From Lumbricus rubellus (taxonomy: Eukaryota; Annelida; Clitellata; Crassiclitellata; Lumbricidae), in assembly GCA_945859605.1 (NCBI GenBank), contig OX243812.1, positions 45,912,846 to 45,976,845 on the forward strand: DNA of 64,000 nt. The letters run 5' to 3'. A program made the position numbers and the translations under genes. Shown here in pieces: positions 11,143 through 23,619 of the stretch (position 1 is its first letter; every line of letters begins with the position of its first letter). Under the pieces are notes generated by a model, which was given only the letters and a program-made list of their open reading frames with translations, ran no database searches and was not told the DNA's origin.

Positions 11143-12730
11143 CAGGGGCTTCTATCCCCCCTAAGCAGCCGGGCTCAATCCATCTTCTTCCCCCCTCTTT
11201 TTGGGCCGAAAATATGTTATCTAGCCCATTCCTCTGGGGAATGAAGGTTTCTGAGATGGAAAGGGGTTTAGAAATGGATGTGCCTTCCCCATAAATTTTT
11301 TTTCTATTTCCGCATTGCAATTTCAGTATTTTATTTATTTAAGAAATTTCATAAATTTCATATAGCGCCTCTTTAAGCTGTAATTTTTACAACTACTATA
11401 TTTCAGTGGAGGGATTGCTGAAAAGAGTGATATAGGACTTAATAAATAGGTCTGTGCTTGCAATACATTTTTGGGGAGCTTCCACATTGTAATGTAGCTG
11501 ACAAAAGAGCGGTTTGAGATTTCGATAAATATATTTATAATTACAATAATTTCCTTATTTATCAAGTTCAGCAACTCAGTTCTGCTGGTAATGGACTATT
11601 ATGACAATGAATAATTGCTGAAGTAAACTTAGGCCCATATAGCGGCTTAGCCTATAGCCTATTTGTTGCAATTCAATCAGCTAGGGCCTCTCTATTGCCC
11701 AAGACGGTTCTGAATTGCTGACCAAGATACAATTAGCAGAAATTGTTACAAATAGTACACAAACCAAGAAGGAACTATAAAAATGCCAAAATTGGGTAGC
11801 CATGTGCTTAGCGCCTCTGATCAGTGTGCACTGCGAGAGGCGTTACATAAATTTATGGATAGAGAATTAGAGATCATAGAGTGCAATGCAATAGAATGAA
11901 AATACAATGTAGGTTTACGTCATAATGATGCTGTTTACTAAGTGTTCAAGGAAACAAAACATTTTGAAATTTGAGTCTGAAATTTGAAACTTAACACTGG
12001 AGAGACACCATTTAGTTGTAAAAAATAGTATTTGTACAAGTATTAATAATTATTAATTCAAATTCATTATAATAATTATGATTGTGTCATTTAATAAAAT
12101 AGCAAATAATAGGCCACTATTCTAATCACATAATCGTAAACTATATCATGGTATATTAGACCTATAACAATTCATGTGATGCAAACATATAGATAGTAGG
12201 CCCTATAGCCAAAAACTATTACCATGCTGTCAAAATATTCTATGGGGGGGGGAAAGTAATTTCTGGGGAACTTCCATAGAGGTGCCTAGATTGAGCACTG
12301 TCTTCAATGGCCAGTTATCTCACGCAGCATAGTGTTTAGTTAACGATATATGCCCGTGAAGCAAACTTTTTCAGTAAACGAAACAAAACAAATGTAACTT
12401 TATTTTTGTCGCGTCTATGCAGACGATGATGTCGCGAGATTAAGTGCGAGAACTACATATCGTAACCCAGATAGGCCTAATTATATTGGGCTTAAGACAT
12501 GTGGACACTGTGCAGTGCGCCAACAAAATCGACCGACTTATTCCAGTCTGCATTTATTAAATTTTGTAGGCTCACACGAAAAGTACGTATGTCGTAGGAC
12601 TTTAACTGAAGACTCTGAAGTTGTAACACGTAAAAAGTGTAATAAAAATTGAAAATAAAAAATCCGCTTTCCCCCCTGTTTTTCACTGGGCGCAAGCTGC
12701 GCCCGCCATGTATAGGGATAGAAGCCCCTG
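11143..12730. mobile_element. hAT-like transposon inserted in an (ATC)n microsatellite
   Basis: Ends CAGGGGCTTCTATCCC and GGGATAGAAGCCCCTG are perfect inverted repeats. The bases CCATCATC stand on both sides (11135-11142 and 12731-12738), an 8-bp duplication of the microsatellite target. The element is 1588 bp, AT-rich inside, with C-rich subterminal blocks (cccccctctttttgg on the left, cccccctgtttttcac on the right). I recognise no transposase fragment. Confidence 0.85.
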
Positions 12731-12755
12731 CCATCATCATCACCGTCATCATCAC

Positions 12756-12790
<35 letters not shown>

Positions 12791-12852
12791 CCACCATTAT
12801 CATCATCATCATTATCATCGTCATCATCACCACCATCACCACCACCAACACT
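12731..12852. repeat. (ATC)n microsatellite, right half
   Basis: Continuation of the atc/acc repeat on the other side of the hAT-like insertion, with more interruptions (cgt, acc, tat) than the left half. Confidence 0.95.
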
Positions 12853-13345
12853 AACATCATTATCATCAAAGTTAACACAACTGCCATCACCTTTGGTGCC
12901 CGTCCACAGTGATCATTTACAGTTATATTAAATTACTAACATCACTATATTTATGCTGTTCGTTCTACAACAGATAAAGAGCTCATTCAAACTCATTAAT
13001 TATGGCAAAATGACAACTGCTCATAATGTGCTTCCGTCTCAGAAGATGTATCTTTTGAGGAGATCAGAGTCCTACCCCGGTTTGTGAGCGCTACATATCA
13101 TATATCATGCATGCGCATCAATATGAGGCGCTATAAAATTTCATAGATTAGCCCAAGGTGGCGCCTGTAATTAACTTACCTTTAACATTGGATGGAAGCT
13201 AAAATCTACCTGAATTAGCAATTAGGATGAATCTAAAATCTACTTAGATTTGACATGTAATGGAAACTTGAACTCGTTAGGTACGGTTAGGACTAAGCAC
13301 GAGGTGGTATCTTATATCTAGCGACAGATAATGAATTAATGATTA

Positions 13346-13446
13346 AAAGAATGAATGAATAAATGGACGAATAAATGGATGAATGAATGAATGAATGAAT
13401 GAATGAATGAATGAACGAGCAAATGGATGAACGAATAAATGAATGA
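13346..13446. repeat. (ATGA)n tetranucleotide repeat
   Basis: Imperfect gaat/atga repeat with atgg and acga variants. It ends about 20 bases from the donor of exon 1 of the channel gene. Confidence 0.9.
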
Positions 13447-13467
13447 CTCAAAGAGATGGTGACTCAC

Positions 13468-13546
13468 GGTTGATGACGGCTCCAGCGACGAAGAAGAGAG
13501 ACAATAACAAGATGGCGGCCAAACGGAAATGCCACTCGTTCGCCAT
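13468..13546 (-). CDS. nAChR-like ligand-gated channel, exon 1 (signal peptide)
   Basis: Minus-strand ATG at 13546 with G at -3 and +4 and an in-frame TAA 27 bases upstream. It encodes MANEWHFRLAAILLLSLFFV and then AGAVIN, a typical secretory signal peptide: a short polar start, a hydrophobic core LAAILLLSLFFV, and a likely cleavage near AGA. The donor ATCAACC/GTGAGTC leaves phase 1, which matches the phase-1 acceptor of exon 2 at 8651. The intron is 4.8 kb. The link to exons 2 and 3 is inferred from strand, phase, order and the expected gene structure; transcript data would settle it. Intron 1 contains hAT-like elements at 9809-10243 and 11143-12730. Confidence 0.65.
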
Positions 13547-13574
13547 CGCTTGGTAATGATCGACTTCCGTTTAC

Positions 13575-15577
13575 TTTATAACCTATACACATCATCGCAA
13601 AAATAATGACTGTTCAAAGGGTAGAATGCATTCAATGTTAATTCATCCATTCATCCATCCCGGGGACAGTTTATAGCGCCCTTCAAGAAGCCCACTCTCC
13701 CGGTTCGGCCACTGATGGTTAATAATATATTGTATGAATGCATATGATCTGATTAAGAGAGAACGGGTCGAAGAAAGAGCAAATTCCAGAGAAGGAAAAA
13801 GGGAAATAAATGGTTGAAACGAAGTGAATTAGTTTTACAGATGTTTAATAAAACAGCATGAATAAAACCCATCTATAACATCGACAATGCACTTCGCACA
13901 TCCACAGAGCGTTTGCTCACAGCAGTCTGCGCTGAACTCTCATTGTAGACGGGTCATACATTTACACATAACTCTTCTTCAACACAGACAATTCCCGACA
14001 GTTCACCATCCATGGAACGACCAGCAAACAGTCGCACATCGCAAAGGAAAAAGCAGGATTTATACGCACTCAGAAAGGATCCACAGCAGAAAAAAACTTA
14101 TAGGGTCTACTAAAAAATAACAAATTAATATCCTGAAAGGAAAGAAATAGGCCACATGTCCCAAAAACAACCCACGCATGTTGATTTTGTTGACACAGCC
14201 AACAAAATAATATCTGCAACCTTCAACAACAAACTGTGCATGTATACATTGTATAGACCTAATGTGATCACAAAAACGATGCATGTTATCAATACAATTC
14301 ATGTGCTATGGGTTAAGCTTACACTATACATGTACATTGTACATTAATTGTACATTGATCACACATTAATCTAATCAACAATGCGTGTTCATTGTTCACA
14401 GCCAGACACGGGATCTAGTTGGCTGAATATCTGGACCTATCTGGACGCCGCCAAATTTCGCTCGAAAAGAATGTTCACTTTTATTGGATTTTAAGCCGTG
14501 TGTTTGCAAACTTTTCGTCTATTTGTGAGTAGCCTATATTGCGCCCGAGTCCGTGTCTGTGACGCCTGTCAAATTGACGGCATGGAATGTTCTCGCTTTG
14601 TACAATTTCAATAACCACCGCACAGTGACTGCAGCAATGATCTCCCCATATAGCAAACGGCACGTGGTTGATTTACAACTGAAAACAAACTGCAGTCCAC
14701 ATCCGAATTTCCACGTCCTTCTCCTGCAGGTCATTCAAAACTGAAATATAAAGATTCAACCAACACAACCTCAGTTTCTGGTGCCAAGAAAATCATAATC
14801 TTATGTAGTCCTATGCAGTATTGAAGCATCGGCACCAATGGTCTTAACATCGTGAAGCAAACGCCATGCATGCAGTAGCGCTCAAATGTTAGCTCAATTT
14901 AGGCCTAGCTGCTAATAGTTGCTAATAGTTTCATACTTTTTATACAACGACAATAACACTTAACATCTACTGTCTTGCTTGTAAAATGCGAGCGTTTGAC
15001 TTACATTATTAAACGACTACTTACTTACTTTAAAGTTCATGTTCTCATCAACAAATAATGCGACAAACGTTTTCACATGTTGCACTTTTCAGTGAGAATC
15101 TATAGAAACGAAAGTCGACAGTTCAGAGCTAAGATGAAGTTGAGCATAGACTGAACAGTGAACAGTGCGCTTCTTCGCCAACTGACTTCATATAGCCTAG
15201 GCCTACTGGCCAACTGATGGCAGTTTGGCCTCTGTCGCCGCCACTGGATGCCTACCCTGCCGCCGCCGCCGCCGCCGCCGCCGCAGACCCTCGGACCACG
15301 TACAGCTGTCCACAGGCGCCTTCATCTATCAGTGCAGGAACTCAATGCATGGTATCTCTTTATTCCTATATATTATTTATATGTTTGTAAATTCTCGTTC
15401 TGGTATTTCTAAGTCTCAAATCAAATTACTTACATTTTACCATAAACGTTTCGTATTATAGTGCCCTGTTATAGCCTGTTATGGACACATCTTAAAGTTC
15501 GCTGCATAGGCGTATACTCTTGGATTCTCAATTTCTCATAAAATCATTAGAAGATAGATTATTGTGTATGGAGGAAG
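13575..15577. other. Region upstream of the channel gene, no gene recognised
   Basis: About 2 kb beyond the minus-strand start codon of the channel gene, where its promoter should lie. I see no convincing TATA box or CpG-rich block. Short ORFs here are not conserved-looking. A (CCG)n run sits at 15259-15284. Confidence 0.4.
15259..15284. repeat. (CCG)n microsatellite
   Basis: Eight to nine uninterrupted ccg units in otherwise moderate-GC DNA. Confidence 0.9.
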
Positions 15578-15846
15578 CCATAGATTGAGTATTTGTGACT
15601 TTAGGGTTTAATATTCGTAAATATTCGTGAATATTAAGATTTTTTAATATTCGTAAATATTCGTCAATATTCGTTAACGTATTAAAAACCATCGAAACCG
15701 CAATGCTACCCGATAAAGCAAGTTTTAATTTCTGTATGTATCCGTAGCATTCACTCGCATTCATGCAGGGAATGGCTGAATTAAAATCTGCAATGCGCTC
15801 ATTATGTTGAGAACGAGACAAGCTTTGCTTGTAATCTGGCACTATT

Positions 15847-17333
15847 GGTGACCCGTCATAATAGCCCCGTCAAAGCAGCCCCGTCAAAACAGCCCCGTCA
15901 TAATCGCCCAGCGACAAAATAGCCCCGTCATAATCGCCCAAGGACAAAACAGCCCAGAAAAATTAAGTTCCCGACAAAATAGCCCCGTCAAAATAGCCCC
16001 GTCAAAACAGCCCGTGTAAACAGTTCCACGAAAACAGTTCAGTCATAGACGACATGGACAACTATTTCACATAATATAAAAACATTCATCCAGCTTCCAT
16101 TTCTTAAGCGTTTTATCATTAATCAACCTTCTATTTAAGATATATAAAGCCTTCATCCAGCTACCATAGCTGAAGCGTTTTATCTGGATCAAAGTATTTT
16201 TAAGGATCTAATAATTAATCGGAGCTGGATGAAGGTTTTATAGATCTTAAATAGAAGCTGGATAAATGATAAAACGCTTAAGTAATGGAAGCGGGATGAA
16301 GATGTTTATATTTTAAATATAAGCTTAATGGATGATCAAACGCTTGAGAAATCGAAGCTGGATGAAGGTTTTATATATCTTAAATAGAAGCTGGATGAAT
16401 GATAAAACGCTTACGAAATGGAAGCGGGATGAAGGTATTTATATTTTATATATAAGCTGGATGGATGATCAAACGCTTGAGAAATCGAAGCTGGATGACG
16501 GTTTTATAGATCTTAAATAGAAGCTGGATGAATGATAAAACGCTTAAGAAATGGAAGCGGGATGAAGGTATTTATATTTTAAATAGAAGCTGGATGAATG
16601 ATCAAACTCTTGAGAAATCGAAGCTGGATGAATGTTTCATAGATCTTAAATAGAATAAAACGCTTAAGAAATGGAAGCGGGATAAACGTAATTATATATG
16701 GCTGATTATTCGTTGATTTTCACGACTTGTGCATACACTGGCCATCTATGTAGAATCTAAATACGGATGACCAAACGTTTGAGAAATCGAAGCTGGATGA
16801 ATGTTTTATAGATCTGAAATAGAATACAACGCTCAAGAAATGGAAGCGGGATGAAGGTATTTATATATGGTTGATTATTCGTTGATTTTTCGCGGCTTGT
16901 GCATACACTGGCCATGTATGTAGAATCTAAATACGGATGACCAAACGTTTGAGAAATCGAAGCTGGATGAAGGTTTTATAGATCTGAAATACAGGCGGGA
17001 TTGACGATCCTAAATAGAAACTGGATGTATGATAAAACGCGAAGTTCGTTTACCAACGTAAGTCATCTTAAACTTTAAAAGCATTATTTTCATCAATAAT
17101 TATTCGGATTCCTTAAAGACGTTTATTTCGTCGGTCTATTTTTTCACGAAAATCGTGTTATTCCGCGACTTTGTTGGTCCCCGACAAAATAGCCCCGGGC
17201 TGTTCTGACGGGGCTATTTTGACGGGGCTGTTTTGTCGTTGGGCGATTTTGACGGGGCTGTTTTGTCGCTGGGCGATTATGACGGGGCTGTTTTGACGGG
17301 GCTATTTTGACCGGGCTATTATGACGGGGTGCC
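15847..17333. mobile_element. Inner transposon with GCCCCGTC-rich inverted repeats and 9-bp TSD
   Basis: The 9-bp duplication GGCACTATT flanks it (15838-15846, 17334-17342). The terminal inverted repeats run about 150 bp and consist of tandem 12-16 bp phrases: agccccgtcaaaac, agccccgtcataatcgccc, gacaaaat. The first bases are GGTGACCCGTC on the left and, reversed, GGCACCCCGTC on the right. The centre (16077-17050) is an array of a different repeat. A 9-bp duplication and long TIRs fit Mutator-like elements, but no transposase is present, so this is only a suggestion. Confidence 0.8.
16077..17050. repeat. Alternating array of AGAAGCTGGATGAA / AGCGGGATGAAGG units
   Basis: Half-units of about 65 bp alternate. 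One carries gataaaacgcttaagaaatgg, the other gatcaaacgcttgagaaatcg, each followed by a GAAGC(T/G)GGATGAA phrase, giving a higher-order period near 130 bp. The first copies (about 16085-16185) are in inverted orientation relative to the rest. The arrangement occupies the whole centre of the element at 15847-17333. Confidence 0.85.
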
Positions 17334-18828
17334 GGCACTATTATCTCCTACACTGATATAAAACTACTTTATCAATTTGCAGTTACTATTATAGGCAGTT
17401 AATGTTTATTTCTAATCTAGCCTACTACTACTGCTACTTGCCAACTACCTTTGGTGGCTCTGCCTCTTTCAGTTGGGGAGGATGGTCAGAAGTCAGACAA
17501 AATGACTAACATTATGTATCAAATGTGACATGTAGGTCGCATGGCCACATTGGCCAGACCCAGCAGAGACTGTGAAGTTTTTAACAATAAATCTATTAAA
17601 GTTATTGTCACTTACTGTTATAGACCTACGCATAAGCTGACTCAATTTTGTACAATTCATTCAGTAAAAGTTAAACATTTTCATAAATAACGAAATAAGA
17701 ATAAAGAATTTCTTGAAAGATCATAGGCCTACTATTTTACGAATATAATTTTCGTTGGCAGTTTTAATATTCGTTAATATTCGTGAATATTTGAAAATCT
17801 TAATATTCGTAATATTCGAATACTCAATCTATGGAGGAAGCGATTCGGAACAATTTGAATCAATGTTCAGACTATGTGGAAATATGATAATAACAGGGAA
17901 GACATAGACAAAATTACATGAAATATATAATGTAAATATGATATCGGATTATGTGTAATTGGGATAAGAAAATATACGATATTAATTTATAGGCTGATCG
18001 GAATGCTGAAGCACTTTCATGGAGGCATAATGAAGCCAGAAAAACAGAAATTAGTTGGCTAAATGGTAATTCCTCGAATCCCACGGGTTACAAATGACGA
18101 GTAAGGCTTAAATATGACAGTCCATGGATATGCAAACATGTTTGAATAAAGTCGTTCCGACTCGTTCATCCAACGAACGATTCCAATGTTTATTTTTGAT
18201 CATGGAAGCAATGCAAATTGAGCGAATCACGTACAATATGCCTCAGCTCTGCTATTATTTTTTACCAGAGTTAGTTCCAATCCCTCAGGAGCAAAGCTGT
18301 AACCAATTAAGGATATATGCGCGGGTAGGCCTATTAATAGTTTTAATACAGCTTGTGTACTCACCTCACAAATTTTTATGTTTGTATATTCAGTCCTGAA
18401 AACAAGGGTTTAGGCCTACGCGGGTAAACGCCAAATCATTGTTATAAAACGCTGCTTATCGACATGTTAATTCGCTCTGATTTGAATACATATATGAACA
18501 AGGCCTTGTATACAAAGATAAGAATTATAGAATATTATATGAGTCTACATAGGCTACCCACGTCCACTCACATGGGGATCTAATTTTTTAGAGAATGTTT
18601 TTTAATTAGCCTACTATAAACCACACGACGCAAGACAGTTCTCTATAATAATATTAATAATTATAGCAATCAGGAAAAATCAGAGGCTATTATCCACTTC
18701 ATTCGACTGCCATATCATTGATATATCATTCGCCCTGCCATGGACAAAAATCTATAAACTTGTTGTACATTGTCCATTAGGAATTGTAACTAATGCTGGA
18801 TACTGTTTGGAATTTCTAATGAGGCATT

Positions 18829-18832
<4 letters not shown>

Positions 18833-18878
<46 letters not shown>
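18833..18878. repeat. (GA)n dinucleotide repeat
   Basis: Pure ga repeat of 46 bases. It pairs in inverted orientation with the ct tract at 19070-19110. Confidence 0.95.
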
Positions 18879-18880
<2 letters not shown>

Positions 18881-19069
18881 CCTCCCTCATTGGCATCCGA
18901 AAGCTCAGCAGCAGCATCTACGACTTATCCGACTGTTGCAGAAGAACCTCATCTCAAAGCAATACAGATTTAGTCGCCAATTATCGCTGCATCACCCTAT
19001 ACTCGCAGCAGCCTTATCAATTATAGGCTTCCTCTCCTGCAGCTCCGAGGATTTAAGATCTCTTTGACA

Positions 19070-19110
19070 GTCTCTCTCTCTCTCTCTTTCTCTTTCTCTC
19101 CCTCTCTCTC
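19070..19110. repeat. (CT)n dinucleotide repeat
   Basis: ct repeat with a few ttt and ccc interruptions, about 190 bases from the ga tract. Confidence 0.95.
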
Positions 19111-21327
19111 AAAAACACTTCTCCCTCGTCTACTTGTAGGTGCGTCTCTGAGACTCGTGCATTCACTCATCTAAATGATGTTGGACTCAGCTTGCTGCAG
19201 CCACTCCCATCAAATCCTGATTTCCATATAGATTGGCAAAACCGTCGAAGAGACAGAATATTATTGCGCACTACTCGCACGAACACTCAACTTCTTTTCT
19301 TAGACGATTCCGCGAATGTGGAGAGAGTCATTTCCAGCGATGACTACTTCTTGAGTCTTCTTCACGTAGAGATGCAGCCGGTCGTAATATCTGCAAATAC
19401 AACGCTCGCGATTTTATCACAACAGCGTTACGATGACATGTCTTGGCTTCCTCTTATAAGTTGGAGAAGAGACTATAGACTAGACTATAGACACGTTCGG
19501 AAGATTAACTCTCTGAACGCGTTTAATGTTCTGCTGGATACACGAACCTTTTGATCGTGAAATTCCTAGGATTTGGTCGATATTGTATGCTTAACTCTCT
19601 TTCAATGTTCAATATAATATTTGTTTTGTCTGAATCTCACTCTATTACACTCGTGCGGATAAACAAGATGGTGTTTTTGTTAGGGCATTATCCTGTTTAA
19701 TTCAATCACATTATCTTGCATTTGTATCTTAATATTTATATGGCATAACGTTGAGCGTCTCGTTTCTTGTCCTATCATTTCCTACCTTTGCAATGTTCTA
19801 TTGCATCCTGTTCAACCCTATCTTAACCTGTGCAATTCTTCCCTGTTTTATGTTACATGATATAATATTATGTTGGGATATGATCTCCTATTGACCTATT
19901 CGATCCTATTTTATGCTGTCACATCCAAATCCTAGCCCACCGCATCATAAGAATACAGTCTAATAGTAGGCTAAATTATAAACAGATTTTAGTAACGAAT
20001 TTGAGAATAAGTCTAAAAGACAAACGACTTTAAAACACATTCGTTCAAGTCCAAGGCTTGACCATCATTCAAATTATCTTTTTATTAACAATTCCGTAGA
20101 AGCGTGGAGAATTTAGATCACCTATGGACTTATATTGACATTATGATATTCTGACCTTTTTACTCTTTCGGTTAGCAATATTCTTCCTTTAATTAGCTAT
20201 GCATTCGGGGCTCAATTGCTTCCTAATCTCGACTCCGCTCTCATTTAGATAGAACTTCTTTTGTAATTACGTATGCATGAATTTTGTACCTGAAAGTGTA
20301 CATGACACATGTCAGAAATCAATCCTATCTTATCCTATGTAGGGCCTATGTGTTGACCTTGTAGGCTTTTATCCTATTCTAACCAGTGACATAGCCTATA
20401 TTGACTTACTTTAAACCTGTTCTTTTACCTTCTTTCTCGCCATATACCATGCAAGCTAACCTATTTAACTCAATCCCGCCAGATCCTGCCACATCCGATT
20501 CCATCATAATAATCATAGAGGCCTGTAATATTATACAGTATCTTGTAATGACTTGTCTTGTCCTTGCAACCCTGCAGTAATAACCTGGTACATTATGACA
20601 GCTTATATGTCGTATTGCATCCGGTAATACCTGATCCCTCGGTCACATGTCAATTTCGTTCTGTTCTGTTCGCTCTTTTCTCTTCCATAACTCGACTTCT
20701 TTCCTCTGCAGCTGCGACCTCTCTCTTTCCAATCTCCATGCAGCGAGTGAACGGAAGCCATTAGCAAGCTGTGAATTTGCTCTTCCGATCAATGACGCCG
20801 TGGCTTGCTGCGGGATCGCTGCCCGGACGTGACGATTAGCTCATTTCCGGTCTTAACATCACTCTAAAGGGAGTGGGCTGACTGCAAATTATGCGCTATC
20901 ATCTCCGAAGAGACCTGAATGTACTATAAAAGTCAGACCAGGAACGGTGGGCTGCCTTCGCATCCGAACCAGGCATCCTCTCGGGAACTTTCGCCAAGAC
21001 CATGGGAGGAAAACTCGAGGAGCCCCGGGCGATGGGAGGGGGCAGTCCTGCAGCACTCTGCTAATGCAATCCATCGGCCAAATTCTCCTGAGCGCGCAAC
21101 GTTCATAGTCGTAACGAGTGTGTCTGTATTGCCTATTTAATAGGTTGGCATATGCAGTCGAAAGGAACTAGAAGCTCAAGACAAGGATCACGTCAGATCT
21201 GATAAGACGTAATTACTTACACACAAAGAAAGTAGCAACAAGATTAGAATGAAATAGCAGTGATTTAATAATAAGGCTGAAAAAGACACATTTTAAGGTA
21301 GAAATGACCAGATAATCAGATAGAAAT

Positions 21328-21551
21328 CCGTAGCGGCGTTAGGGGAGCTAGGTGGGCCAAGCCCCCAAAGGCTATTGGTTTTTCCCATGTGAAAATCAAA
21401 TATTTCCATGCTTAGCCCCCCCCAAGAAAAATTAGCCAAATGACTAACAAAATTGGAAAATTTCTACGAGATTTCGGCCGGACGACTAAACAAATATAAA
21501 ATTTCCTTCGCGAGTTCAGCCCCCACAACTGAAATCCTGGCGCCGCCACTG
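21328..21551. mobile_element. hAT-like MITE (right end CGCCGCCACTG)
   Basis: 224-bp element with the 8-bp duplication ATAGAAAT on both sides (21320-21327, 21552-21559). The right end ggcgccgccactg matches the left end ccgtagcggcg as a mutated inverted repeat. Interior blocks contain gcccccaa and gccccccc motifs near each end. Confidence 0.8.
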
Positions 21552-23309
21552 ATAGAAATGAGGTAAAAATCAGATTAAAAAATGAAAAGCCAGATAGGCG
21601 TATGGTTAGGAAGAAAAATGAGGAAGAAAATGAAAATTGATGCACATGTGCATCGACGTTCCACCTTTTCAGCTGTTGCTGTAAGTCGAAACACGCATGC
21701 ATCGTAGAAGATAGATGTCCATCTAGCGTGTCTCTCTGCTTCTCTGCCTGCTTGTCTGCTTGTCTGTCTGCCTGCCCAACTTTTGGATATATACACGGAA
21801 TTGTATACCGGACCCAACGTGTCAGTGATTTAGCTGTGATCGAGCACCTCAATATATAGGCCTACGTTAGCAATGGTTAGCCTATAGAACTTAGGAGTCG
21901 AGGAAATAGTCAGCAGTTTTGGTCTGCAGAGGATGCTACACAATTGCCCATGAGTTGAAGACGGGATATTAGAAAGGTGCATTAAAACTAAAAGCCTTAG
22001 ATAACAGTGATTCACGTTTAGAATATCACAGCACGAAACCTCATGCGTTCAACATATCTAATAGGCCTAATATTATATCACGAGTCATCGTATCATCAAT
22101 TTACTATAAGACGATTATGAGACTAGAACATTGAGAATGTGAAGCGCAAGACTATTACAAAGGTCTTGGATCGACGAAGTATCAACGTGCGGGTATATAG
22201 GGCTTATAGCTCCCCCTATATTTAGTGTGGCGACGCCCATCTGAATCTGAAGAAATGAACAGCTATCAGTAGGCTATTTATTTATAAAGACCATGACATT
22301 TCGAGAAGTGCTGAGCAAAACTTGTTATTTGTGCACATTATAATGTCTTAGACTTAGACTGCAGGCCTTCTCTTTTCGGTGTCAGTGATGTCACGTATAG
22401 CCTACTATAGACAGCATGAAAGTAATATAAATGCAAAAGATACGGATGTCTGCAACGGCATCTTTCTTTGTGTCAGTCCACAGAGACGCTCAGATGCGCT
22501 TATTGATATTTCAGATCAGATAGGCCTATTGATGACGGGGTCCGCAAATTATAACTGGGCAATGGGCATCCTGCTTAAAATGCTGCAGTCTTCATCACCT
22601 AATTATATAATCTGCAGCAGAATGTGTTGTGTGTGCAACTGTGCATGGGGAAGATTATTTGAATACGATTTACCTCATATTATTAATGTATTAATGTATA
22701 AGATAGTTTCACACAAAGTCCGCATCTCAGTTGCAACATAGAGATGGTCAGAATAGATAGTGGGACAGACACGATTATCTACACTGTGTCCACGATAAAG
22801 TAGAACCCAAAATAAAGTGCCATAACTCGGTCAAAACTTGTAGGATTTGTCTGAAATTTTACACACAACAACGGTGGCCATATATACACGAGATCCTAAA
22901 GCCGATTTGAAATATTCGTGAGTTTGCCAAATTTGTGAGCGTTTGAGATAGAGCACCGAAACATGCAACTTTCCAACATGCAAACGTTAAAGTAGAACCC
23001 TAAACTTTGTGAAATATCTTGGTTAATTGCAGTATTAGTTACCAAATTTGGAGCACATGATATTCAGTCTTTTCCATCCATACCCTGCAAATTTTATTAC
23101 ATTCTATTGAACGGTTACGAAGATATACCCTTTTGAAATTGGGTGGTTCAGAAACCAAGTTACCGAATTAACAGTAAAACGCATAGCTTGACGTCATTTT
23201 TCTGGTTAGCGCCGTGGATACATAGGCTGTTGTTTATAAGCGACATTTGCGGAAACAGACACACTACGAGACCTTTTTTACGTAACAGTAGCCTAGCTGG
23301 TTGTAAAAA

Positions 23310-23558
23310 ATGGTTTTCAGCGCAGAGGACAAGATTTTAATCAAGGAATTGAGAGAGCCGGTTTGGTCAACGAATCATCGACGGCGCTGTCAATCAGTGG
23401 CGTCAGTGGCTCAGAGCCTGTGTGCGCGCTTAAGGCGGGCACTTCGAACATCAACTGTGACCGCTGAACTCAGCAAAACCACTATTTTCAACCAAATGTT
23501 ACGACAATTCACTGACCCACGTCAAATTGGGCGGAGTTACGGTGTACAAAATATTTAA
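23310..23558 (+). pseudogene. N-terminal remnant of a mariner-type transposase
   Basis: The first 16 or so codons, MVFSAEDKILIKELRE, look like the start of transposases from mariner-like elements (a basic helix-turn-helix region that binds the TIR). After this the similarity fades and the frame stops at 23558. The catalytic domain is absent, so the product cannot transpose anything. It lies inside the TIR-bounded element 22782-24857. The rest of the frame may simply be chance reading after a deletion. Confidence 0.55.
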
Positions 23559-23619
23559 TAAATCATTTTACTTCATTTAAGCTTTTGCATGTTGGAAAGT
23601 TGCATGTTTCGGTGCTCTA

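Larger units (their letters stand above)
15578..17832. mobile_element. Outer transposon of a nested pair (TIR CATAGATTGAGTATT)
   Basis: The left end (c)catagattgagtatttg and the right end gaatactcaatctat are inverted repeats. GGAGGAAG is duplicated at 15570-15577 and 17833-17840. Both subterminal regions are made of AATATTCG(T) motifs (about 15608-15680 and 17765-17820). No coding capacity is seen. It is interrupted by the element at 15847-17333. The 8-bp duplication suggests hAT, but one more base (C) could belong to the duplication, so the superfamily is open. Confidence 0.75.
17841..21327. other. About 3.5 kb without a supported gene
   Basis: AT-rich single-copy-looking DNA. It contains an inverted pair of purine and pyrimidine tracts (18833-18878 and 19070-19110). 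A G+C-richer patch at 20750-21110 has open frames on both strands, but none shows a motif I recognise and I do not call it coding. Confidence 0.4.

Noticed and set aside
20889..21140. Possible exon in a G+C-richer patch with frames on both strands
   Set aside because: No domain, no convincing splice sites in phase and no neighbour to join; left uncalled.
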